Shown here piece by piece: positions 20,868-30,706 of a stretch of 46,590 bases of DNA (its first letter is position 1; every line of letters starts with the position of its first letter). Source of the DNA: Gonium pectorale (taxonomy: Eukaryota; Chlorophyta; Chlorophyceae; Chlamydomonadales; Volvocaceae); NCBI GenBank assembly GCA_001584585.1, contig LSYV01000104.1, positions 63,042 to 109,631 of the forward strand, written 5' to 3'. The notes below the pieces were generated by a model that was not told where the DNA came from, made no database searches, and saw nothing but the letters and a program-made list of their open reading frames with translations. Both the position numbers and the translations under genes were made by a program.

Positions 20868-23800
20868 TCAATCACAGAGTAGGCCTGGGGCCAGGTCAGT
20901 AAGAATGGCCTCCAGTCGCTCGCACACTCGCTCCGCACTCGGCCTGTCGGCGGGCGCCTCCCGGAGACACTCCCCCACGAGCTCCGCAAACGCCCGTGGC
21001 GTGCACTCCGGCCAGGCCAGCAGCCCCGGAGGCAGCGCCTCTGCATCCGCCGGGTCGGCAGCCGCCTGCGCCGCCAGCCACGCCCGCAGGCGCTGCCCCT
21101 GCGGGGCCGCCAGCGCCTCCGGCAGCGGCTGTCCCAGCGCCAGCTCCCACATCACCACGGCGAGCGAGTACACGTCCCCGGGCGGACCCACCCTGCCGGC
21201 ACGGACCAGCTCGGGAGCAGAGTAGGCGGAGCTGCGCCTGCGGGGGGAGCCAGGGAAGGCGCGGACACACCGGGTATGCGTTTTCCTTTTCAACACCGGG
21301 TGTGATGTTGACGTGCTCGCCTTTCAGCATGGCGCGAGGCATAGTTGCGTCCTGGGGTGCATTTGCCGGGCAACATCGCCTCTTCAGCTACAGACGCGGC
21401 CACCCGTGACGTTGGCTTCGCGCACCAGCCCCTCCCTCCCGCTCCCCTCCCTCCCTGGTCTGGCCGCCTCACCCACCTGGCGGAACCCGACAGGTGCGTC
21501 TGCTGATCCGCCGCCTCCAGCCGCCCGCTCAGACCGAAATCACACAGCTTGGCCACCCAGCCGTAATGGTACGCGCACTCGGCTCCGGTGCTGCCGGCGC
21601 CGGCGGCGGCAGCTCCGACGCCGCTGCCAGAGTCCTTGGCACCTGCGCCGTCACGGCCATTCCCACCGCCCTGCATGGCTCCGCCGCCGTGCCCGCGATG
21701 CTGGAAACTGTACACAGGGCGGCCGCTACCGCCGCCGGGGCAGACGGCAAAGATGCCATCCGGCATCGCCATCGGCGTCCCGTAGGAGCCCGATGGCGAC
21801 GACGTCGCCGGCCCCGCCGCCGCCATCGGCATCGCCCGCTGCAACAGTATGTTGGCGCTGCTGACGTCGGCGTGGACGACGGAGCGGGAGTGCAGGTGCG
21901 CCAGGCCCCGGGCGGCCTGCAGAGCCGCCAAGAGCATGACGGGGGGGTAGGGGTCACAGTCGGCTATGGCGGCGGCGGCAGGTGTCGGCTGCACAACGAC
22001 GCGCCCCCAATGGAGGGCGCCCGCGGGCTTGGGAAGGCGGCGCGCCCTGCAGTCCGCCAGCACGCCCTTGGCCAGGCAGTCCCGCAGGCTGCCTCCCTCG
22101 CACAGCTCCTGGACCAACGTCAGCTTCCAGGCCTCGGGCTCGGCGTGGGGTTTCGAGTAGCTGCCACCGCTGCGGCCAGAAGCGTAACGGTCACTGCCGT
22201 ACCCGCCACAACCGCCGTACCAACGGTCCAACCGCTGCAGCATGTAAGTGTAGGTGGCGACGAGGTTGGGGTGGTCGACACTGGCGCTGATGGCGGCCTC
22301 AGCCAAGGCCTGACGGACCCGCGGGTCGGTCGGCGAGGGCCCAGCGCCGTCAAGCGCCTGCGACCGGACAAGAAAGGGAAGAAGGGGCCCAGGGCTGTGA
22401 GGAGCATGCCGCATATAATGCGGCCCAAACCGATTCGGCCCCAGCCCACATTCGCACGGATCCGCATATGGCTGCCGTGACCGACAGCCCGACGAACCCC
22501 TGGGCCCCGCCGTTGCCCCTCCCTACCTGATCGCATGTGGGGACCTGCACCAGGAGACTCTTGACCGCCACCGGCAGCCCTCGCCACACCCCGCGGTACA
22601 CAACGCCCTGCGCGCCTCGACCCAGCTCCCCTGTAATTAACATCGTCTCGCCGCCGCCGGTGGCATCGACGGCAGCGGCGGCTGCGGAGACATCTACTCC
22701 GTGAGGCCACAGCACCTTCTCCAGCGATCCGCCCGACCCGGGGGCCGCCAGCTCAAGACCGTGGGTGGAGACTCGGCTCCTGCCGCTGGGGGCAGAGCGC
22801 CCGTCGTCCTCAGCTGCTGCGACGGAGGCAACGGCCGCGGGGGGCAAGCACAGTGCCTGGCACTGCGTCGGTTGCGGTCTTGGCGGCTGTGGCTGCGCCG
22901 GCCGTGGCGCCGCGTGCTCGTCGTGCACGGGGGCGTGCTGTCGTACATTCGCCGTCACGAGCTGTTGTTTGCAGTACACCTGTTCGTGCAGTCCGCGCAG
23001 AGCGGACTTGAGCGATGGTGGGGCCTCACCGCCCGCGGGTCGCCAAGACGGCGCACGCTGCGGCAGCGCCGCCGACCTGGCCCTCGATACCAGCCCCGCT
23101 GTCGCCTGCTGCTGCTCCGCTGCAGGCCCCGCCACTTCAGCGCCGCCACCGACTTTGGCGGCACCGACTCTCTGAGGCGCAGCACCGGACCCTAAAGGCT
23201 CTGCCCCCTCGGTCAGCTCCGCCCGCGGCAACACGGCGTCAATGTCTACAGCACAGACGGGCGCTGCGGCTGCCTCCTTGCAGCTGCCGGCGCAGTAGAG
23301 CCCCTGGCGGCTCCCGTTCTCGCTGAAAACACGCAGCGCCGACCCCGGCGCCGGCGCGGCTGCTGCCGCTGCTTGCGCTTTACCAAGACCGATGGCTGTG
23401 TCAGCGGTGGCGGGTGCACCCTTCTCCGGATGCTGCACAAAACGAAGGCGGGCTCGCAAGGTGCACCAAACAATTGCAGCCGCCGCAACCGCCACGCTGG
23501 CGGCCGCCGCCGCACCCAATGCCATTCCCACAATGACGGAGGGCGGGTAATGACCCGCGGGTCGCGACGCCGCCGCCGCCACCGATGTAACGGAGGTGGA
23601 GCCAGCACTGGCTGCTGCTGCTGCGGGCAAGGTCGTCGGCGGAGGGTACGATGTGTCGACGGTGGTCGCAGACGAGGTCGGAGCCCCCGCGCCTCCAGGT
23701 CCCGGTCCCGGGACAGGAACAGGGGCGAGCAACGGCTGCTGCTGCTCCAGGGGCCGCATGGGCGGCGGCAGGGATGGCGCCCCACCGATCGGCAGCAGGG

Positions 23801-26800
23801 GAAGTGCGCGGGGCTGTGGCAGGTGCAGGTTGGGCAGGAGGCGCAGGGGCAGCAGCGACGTGAGGGTGACGTCGCGGCCGCGCAGGCCGCACCACTCAAA
23901 CACCTCAAATGAGAGGGCGGTAACGACTGGCCTGGCGTCGGCGTCAGTGCCGGCGCCACTGCCCACCGCTGCAGCCGCCAGGAGCCCCGCCGACGCCTCC
24001 GTGAGCCGCGACCCCGCCCACATCGCCTCCACGTGGGCCTGTACCCCGCCAGGACCGTCAGCGGCGGCAGTGCCTGTGCTGCCCTTGGCCGCCGGCCTAC
24101 CGCCGCCGGCGACAGCAGCCGCCCACACCTGCGACATCCAGTCCAGCTCAGCCTGCGGTACCACCAGCGCCACAGAGTCCAAGAACACGTACGGCAGACC
24201 CGCGGGTCGCACGCCTTCACCGTCGGCAGCTCCCACATCCGCTGCGGTTCCCCAGCCGGCCAGGGCCGCCGGACGATCGAAGTCCGCTGTCCACAGGCAC
24301 GACGTGAAATTGGCCAGGTCAGCTGGAAGGCCTTGCGTCGGCGCGATGAGGCCAAGGCCGGCGCCTGCCGCAATGCCCTGTGACTCCGAAGCTTTCTGCA
24401 GCAGCCGGCGGCGACTGCGATGGAGTGACGACGACCGATGCGAGCGGGACTCCGCCTCGTACTCCTTGGCCGGCGGCAGCACCGTGTTTGGCGGGTGTAA
24501 TTGGCGCGTGGTATCCCACCCGTGCGGAGCGGGCGGGGCGCTGGTGGGACGGGAGGCGGGGGGGGGACATCTGCGGGTCTGCCGTACGTGCCGCAGCCTG
24601 ACCCGATGGACTCGGAAAGGGCGCGTGCAGGTTCCATAACACCCAAGAGCAAACCGCCCAGCGAGCACACCCGGAGCCTTTGGGCACGGGTCCCTCTCCC
24701 GTACACTTCCAGTCGCCCGAAGAATTACAGCTCGGGAAGCCAGCTTAGCTCCTAGCTTGACATGTTCGCAGGCTTCTGGCAGATTCCACGTATAGCACCC
24801 ATAAACAGGTACCGGAGGCGACTTGACTTGGGTGCCCTAGATCTAGACTTCTTCACGGACTGCCTCACGGACAGCTTCGCGGGCAGCTTCGCGGAGCATG
24901 TGCGGTGGGCCGCACGCTCTGGTAGCTACGGTAACAAGCACGCACAGGGTGCTACCGCCTAGGGGCGACGGCCCCCGCGCCCTAAACCGGTTTAAACCAG
25001 CCCCAAGTAGCAGTACGGGATCCCGGCTAAGCACAAGCAATGCATCACCCACTCACCATACGCAGGCTAAACGACTCAGGCGCAGCAGATCAAGGCTGTT
25101 GCACGGCGCATGTGCGAGGCCACCGCACTTCCTAGTAGGTTACCTGCCAGACGACACCCGCTCGTCCGCACTGCGGAACTTGCTCGCCCGTGCCACATCG
25201 CCCCAGCAGCCTCACCTCACTCTGGGCGGCAGGGGAATCGAGTTCAGCCCTGCAGCCGGCAGGTTCGCCAGCGTCATGGCCCGCAGTGTCAGCGACGCTT
25301 TGACACCGAGCAGCGCCAGCGCACCGGCCATTTGCGACACATTAAACGCCGTGGCCGCCGCGGCGGCAGCGGCGTCGGAGGCGACGCCACGGCCGTTGAT
25401 TGCGGTCGGTCCGGTGATGCTGGCGGGCAGTAGCGCATTCGGGCCCACTACCGACCGGAACGGGCCGAGGGTGATGCCGGCGACCAGAAACCGCACCGTG
25501 GCCACATCCGTGCGGTTATACCGAGTGGAGAGGTGGGAAGGTTTAAGTGCGGACCTAACAATAGTGCTGTCCTCAGGGTAAAACCGCATTGGCGGCACCG
25601 CTGGCGGTTGAGAGATGTTGCCGGGGGACGGGGGGGGGCTGGTGGCTTTGGCTGGTGTCGTTGCTGTACTGCGTCCACTGCGGGTGGGAGTAGCCGGACC
25701 CCATGGCGCCCTCGGGCAGCACGGAGCACAGCGGGCAGGCACACAAGGCCAGGCAGGCTCCTCCGCTGCCTCCGTTGCTGGGGCCGCTGGGGCCGCTGCC
25801 GCCGCTGCTGCCCCTGCTGCTGTCCTCTCCTCCACCTCCTCTTGCGCTTCCGCCTTCGGGGCAGCAGCAGGCGGCTGTCAGCGGGCCGGTCAGCACCAGG
25901 TCTGTAAAGAGGGACGCCTCCGACAAGGTCGTCAGCGAGCCCACCCACAGCGAGCGCCAGCCTGACGGGGCGGCCACCTCATGCGCACGCGGGGAGGATA
26001 CGGATGGCCCTTGGCGTGTGCCAGCTGCTGGAGAGCAGGTCAGCTCCGGTGACGGCGTAAGGAGGGCGCGGGAGAGCGCCAACTAGATAGGCAGTGCGCA
26101 AGCAGACTAGGCTGGTAATGCCATTAGCCCTACCGGCCTGCCGTCGTCGACAATGGGGACTAGATAGACGAACCAGGCATAACGGTGCCAGGTCTAGACC
26201 AGCAAGCCAGGCGGACACAATGTATGGCGCATCCTGCCGTATGTCCCGAAGGTCAGCATGGGCGCCTTTCCACTGCATAAGCAAGCGACAGCCAATCAAA
26301 CGGCCCCAGGTGGCCCAGCATACGGTACTCAACCGACTGGACCTAGGACCTGCACGCACCTGCACGTCCTTTGTGGTGACCATCAGCCTGCCCCCCTCCG
26401 CACAGAAGCTGGGCAGCAGCTCGCGCGGCACCGCGGCACCGCCGCCCAGCCCATCTGCCAGCCAGAACGCCAGCTCGTCCGGCTGCAGCTCCACCGTCAG
26501 CCGCGACCCCAGCAGCAATGGTTTCTGAATACGACCCAGCACACTGTGATCGCGGGGAGGTCCATCAGGGGAGAACGCGGACTTTGAGGATACAGGTGTG
26601 AGGAGCCTGAGGAACTTGGGAGGGTGTTACAGCGCCACGACTGCTGAACTGGTTGCACCCATGGGGTCGACCACCCACCTGCGCTGGAAGTCAAACGTCC
26701 ACAGGAGGGCGCGCAGCTGGCTCCAGGGGGACTCGCCCCGCGGCCCCAGCGGCGGGTTTCGGATGGTGAGGTCCCTCAGCTCCACGCTGGTGGTGCCGCC

Positions 26801-28123
26801 CAGTTCAAGGATGGAAAACATTCCACCCGTGCCCCTCAGGTCCAGCACCGTCGAGGGTGTTGTGGGCGGTAAGGTGGCGTCGGCAGACGTGGTGCTTCTG
26901 TTGGCGGGGACGGCTGACAAACCCGAGCCGCCTCCGAGTGTCCCCTCAATCGACCCAGATGAAGCGGATGACGAAGTGGTGGCGGGTGTCTGCCCCGCAA
27001 TGACCACTGCCACGTCGTGCAGCTCAATGGGGCTGCTGCCGGTGGCTACACCTCCGCTGTCGACAACGTTGGCAGCCTTGTCAGCAGTGCCGGCGGCGGT
27101 GCCGCTATAGACTGTATTGCTACCGTCGCCCGTGAATGCCAGGTTGCGGCAGACGTGAATATTTATGGTAATAGGGGCGGTGTGGTAGGACGGCGCGGCC
27201 GCGGCGGCTGCGTCGGCCTGGGCCTGCATGGTCCGCAGGGACGTGAGGAGCTGTAGGCCGGTGGCCACGGCCGCGGCCAGGCAGGACGCGGACGCGGGCT
27301 TCCCGGTGCAGACCAGCTTGACGTTGGCGATGTCGGCAGTGGGCGTGGTGAGGCGGTGGATGGTGAGGGAGGTGGGGGTGACGGTGAAGTTGGGCGAGGG
27401 CGAGAAACGGCACGCAAAGTGCTGGTGCAGCGACAAGGCTACACACGACGGCGTGGAGATGAGCAGGTTCGACAGCTGAAGGGGCAGGCCTCCGCCGCTG
27501 CCCCCCGCCGCCGTGGACTCGGCACGGTTGCCCGCGGAGGATTTCCCGGCTGATGAGGCCGGGGGCAACTTGAATGCGGAGAGCGCAAGGAAGGCAGCGG
27601 CCGATAGCGGGAAGGGTGAGGTGGGGAGTGCAACTCCCCGGAGCTCCAGGTCTCGCAGCGCCACATTGCCATTGGTCGGGACCACAAAGATCCCTGAGAG
27701 AGATGAAAGGTCCAGGACCGGAAATGGGTCGACGCCACTTCCCGCGTAAGCGTCGGCAGGCGGCGGCGGCGCGTCATGTTGGTCGCCGCAGGGGCAAGCA
27801 CTGGCGCAGCCATCGCCCTCTCCGCCAGCCGCGTATCCAGAACCCAAGAGCTCCAAGCGCGAGGGCAGGATCACCTCAGGCCCACGAGCCATAGTGATGT
27901 TGCCCGGCAGCACGCACGAGATGGTTTCCCCGGTGACCACGCAGCCCGGCAGGCCGAGTACCGCCCGGGGCAAAACCGGCTGGACCGTCGCCTCCGCTGC
28001 TGCGTGGCTGCATATGACGATAACACTGGCCAGCAAGGGAAGCAGGGCAGGCAGCGGCGGCGGGCCAAACCTCCGCGCCCATTCCGTCCCAGCTCGCCCG
28101 CGCTTTTTTCCCAGTTTCCGCAT
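20868..28123 (-). CDS. Receptor-like protein kinase (TKL-type) with large ectodomain
   Basis: A single-pass receptor kinase, inferred to sense extracellular signals. Exons on the minus strand: 28123-26679, 26543-26360, 25977-25216, 24540-22527, 22357-21477, 21237-20868. Phases agree throughout if one extra base exists in the C9 run at 25630-25638. The length is about 1,884 aa. Residues about 20-45 are a signal peptide (PALLPLLASVIVICSHAAA). Twin segments LDL...VALRDLELRG and LDLRG...SVELRDLTIRN suggest a beta-helix-like ectodomain. One membrane span (VIVGMALGAAAAASVAVAAA) falls near residue 1130. Kinase landmarks: GRGAQGVVY, VAVK, HADVSSAN (non-RD), CDFGLSG, YSAPE, GDVYS and DRPS. About 90 Gly-rich residues are inserted between the catalytic loop and DFG. 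Catalytic residues are intact. The acceptors at 25977 and 24540 are the weakest joins. Confidence 0.85.
21274..21297 (-). repeat. Short dispersed motif, copy d (inverted)
   Basis: The reverse complement reads GTGTTGAAAAGGAAAACGCA then TACCCG. It lies in the last intron of the receptor-kinase gene (21238-21476), where it is followed by GTGTGTCC rather than a long GT tract. Confidence 0.75.
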
Positions 28124-28695
28124 TACTCAATGATCTTCAAAAGGGCTGCATAGCGCAACATTTAGGTGTGTAAACTAACGCGGCATTTCTGCGCACTCGA
28201 AAGTGAGTGAACCGCTCCGCCGGAGACTTGAACCCTGAAGAACTGGAGTTAGGTGAACTGGGAAGCCTCAACGAAGCGACAAAATGACAGGTTACTGTGT
28301 TCAAAGAGTGCTGGACCAGCGGATAGAGTGGCCTGGAATTTACTGATGTTCCCTATATTTTTCTTTGTGTCATAACTTGGTTGTATCCAGGTTAAGAGAG
28401 GGCCAGAGCTGCCTAAACAGGTGTATGTGCCGCCGTGCGTGTATGTGCCGTGCGTCGCTAGGAAACGGCACTGTCACACTGCCGTTCCTCATGAGTTCTT
28501 TGTGCTCAGTGGTCAGTGCGTACTGGCTTGAGCCGTAACTGACCGCGGTCGCCGGTCTGCCGATTTGTGATTTTGTTACAAGCTCACGTCTCGTCCGTAA
28601 GATCCATACGAGCCAGAAGCCTCAAGGATCGCGAGCTCAGAACAAAGCGAGAGGGGACACGGAAAGACAGCATAACAGGCAAGCCTGCCAGCGGT
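28124..28695. other. Upstream region of the receptor-kinase gene
   Basis: No coding signal was seen. This should hold the promoter and 5' UTR of the minus-strand kinase, plus the 3' UTR of the putative exon ending at 28696. No clear TATA box was found. A few CCGTGCGT-type words cluster at 28430-28490. Confidence 0.5.
28576..28580 (-). terminator. TGTAA polyadenylation signal (putative)
   Basis: TGTAA is the usual polyadenylation signal in Chlamydomonas-type algae. On the minus strand it lies about 116 bases past the stop codon at 28696, a plausible distance. This supports the adjacent exon as a real, or formerly real, gene end. Confidence 0.45.
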
Positions 28696-28900
28696 TCAGA
28701 ACGAGTAGTCGAAGGTCACACCATCCTTCACGTAGCGAATGCCCGCGTTCCCGTGCCACTTTGGGCGAGTAGCCCGTCTCCTTCAGGGATTCGAACACCT
28801 CCGTGCGCTGCTTGCGCAGCTCCAATGCGCTTGTGCACAGGTAGGGGGCCCATAACAACCCCGCCTTCTTGCCCAACCGTGGGATGGAGCTCGCGTCGCT
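28696..28900 (-). pseudogene. 3' exon of an unknown protein, apparently frameshifted
   Basis: One minus-strand frame reads GLLWAPYLCTSALELRKQRT then EVFESLKETGYSPK. The next frame continues at once as WHGNAGIRYVKDGVTFDYSF and the stop at 28696-28698. Both halves look like ordinary, non-repetitive protein, and they join smoothly if one of three A bases in CCCAAAGTGG is an insertion. I do not recognise the family. Upstream (28900-29060) the frame remains open but looks less protein-like, and no further exons could be joined. It could be a decayed gene, a retrocopy fragment, or a real last exon with a sequencing error. The TGTAA signal 116 bases downstream fits a genuine gene end. Confidence 0.4.
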
Positions 28901-29123
28901 CCTCCCAAGCGACCTCTCCCGCGCCAACACGTGTTGCCCCGTGACGCTGCCGTGCGGGGATGGCGGCTGGCGAATGCTGCCGCTGGTTCCCGCTGGGCCG
29001 TGCGTGACGCTAGCTGTGACGGGAGTCTGCTCGCCGCTGGAACTGACAACGGTGAACACTCATTCCACAGGATGGGCGTGGAGGCGCCCAGTAAAACGGG
29101 GCTCCGGGCGCTGTCAGGTTACA

Positions 29124-29154
29124 CGTTACACGTCCGTCAGAGCCGGGGGGTCAT
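29124..29154 (+). repeat. 31-bp repeat shared with 15600-15630
   Basis: It reads CGTTACACGTCCGTCAGAGC followed by CGGGGGGTCAT, preceded by an overlapping GGTTACA, so the start of the repeat is partly duplicated here. Confidence 0.65.
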
Positions 29155-30359
29155 GGCTGTCACCACTTTGCATCCACTTGTCCACAACGGCCTCGCGATC
29201 GGAGGGAGCCGGAGGGGAAGCATGCCAGCGAGACCAGGAGTTGCCGGTTACCCTGCGTCCGTTGATGATCATAAGGTGCGTCGAATGCGAAGGCTTGCCC
29301 CGGGCGCGCCCTTTCGCTGCCCCTTCGGGCAGGGAATGGTGGCACCTTACTAAGGGGCTCGATCGTCCGATGACCAGAACGGTCGGTCGGTCGCATGCCA
29401 GCACTACCCTTTGACCATGCCACGGTCCTGCCCTGTTCTCCGCCGGATGCCCGCTTGCCCGGGCGCGGACTTTGCGGCCGCAGGCGTGTTGACCGAAGGG
29501 GCGCCTAACGGACCTACGACGTCCTGGAGGTCCTTGCGAGTTGGGCCGTTGTTGGGCCCGTCGCCCCGTCCACATTCGTGCACGTGCGATACGGCCCAAA
29601 CCACGCCCGAAGAGGCAGGAGGTGTGAGAAGGCTGGTTAAATAAGAAAAGCTGCGAGAAAAGTAGGGCTGCCCTAGCCCGCTGCCGCACGGTCCAAGCCC
29701 AGAGCGGCAGGTGTACACACGGCACACCGCCAACGGGGCCGCGCCGCTGCAACCCAACCCAGTTTTGGTGCAAGGCCCGCCTGCCCTCCCTAAAGCCATC
29801 AAACACGCGTGCACTGATTTACAAGGCAGGAGGTCGTTTGGCGCGGCAGCACAACCTCGAGGGGCCGGCGCGAGGTGCCGTAGCCTGGAGGCTGCCCGCC
29901 AAGAGAACATCCTACACACACGGGCCCTGGGACGTTGGTTTGCCAGAGGGATCAGCTATATTGTGACCACCCTGAGCCCGCCTGCCTGCCGGCTTGCCCG
30001 CTTGCCGGCTTGCCATACACACACATGTACGGACAGGGGACTGAAAATCCGTCAAAACGCGGTGCGTTCTGCGCATGTACGGCATCCTAACCTTCCCGCG
30101 ATGACTCGGCCCGGCCGACCTGCTCGGCAAGAGCACCGCCACGCTGCTACACGTCTACGGGCCTCGTACATAAACCTGCAAAACGCGCTCCCTCCTGCAA
30201 GATTCGCCTGAAGCACCTGGGGGCAGAGGACCGCCGTCCCCACCTCACGGAACAGACAAATATCAAAGCCTCGTCGCCTCATTGATGGCCAGTACTCGCA
30301 ATCGCTACGTGCCGCCACCTGGCGCTCCCAGCCCCGGCCTACCTCGCAGACCGAAGGTA

Positions 30360-30448
30360 TCTCTAGCCGATTCCAGCATTAAGGCTGCGCTGGGAAAGCA
30401 AACATCTCTTGCCGATCCAGCATTTAGGCTGCGCTGGGAAAGCAAACC
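30360..30448. repeat. 45-bp tandem duplication
   Basis: Two units, 30360-30404 and 30405-30448, share GGCTGCGCTGGGAAAGCAAA and differ by one deletion and a few substitutions. They lie just 3' of the coiled-coil gene ending at 30707. Confidence 0.85.
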
Positions 30449-30706
30449 TAAAGGTGCGTAACTCTATCCCATCATCCGCGACCCGTTTCCCTCCTCCTTT
30501 ATCCCTCCCATACGCCGCCAGCTGCAGCCCCAGTGCACGCAGCTGCCGCAGCTGACGCTTACCGATCCTCTGAACCTATCTAGAGATTTACGTGCAGGCC
30601 CTGAATGTGCCTCGGCTGCAGGCTTCTATCACGGTGTGCTGTGCCGAGACCGCGAACCCACCCGGTGGGTCGCCATCCGCCGTCCACGGCAAAACAGGTC
30701 AGCAGC

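Larger units (their letters stand above)
28901..30706. other. Intergenic stretch, no gene recognised
   Basis: It contains overlapping open frames on both strands (for example 29126-29806 minus) without motifs, one copy of the 31-bp repeat (29124-29154) and a tandem 45-bp duplication (30360-30448). A minus-strand TGTAA at 29820-29816 might serve the coiled-coil gene ending at 30707, although it is nearly 900 bases away. Confidence 0.5.

Noticed and set aside
21830..21900. Receptor kinase as a pseudokinase because HRD is HAD
   Set aside because: Only the Arg is changed. The catalytic Asp, Asn, VAVK Lys, DFG and APE are all present, as in known non-RD kinases.
28786..28800. tRNA B-box-like GTGTTCGAATCC on the minus strand
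   Set aside because: No A box, anticodon arm or matching acceptor stem can be placed around it. The bases belong to a protein-like frame (EVFESL).
29126..29806. Minus-strand open frame of 226 codons
   Set aside because: It has no recognisable motif, contains part of the 31-bp repeat, and competes with open frames on the other strand.
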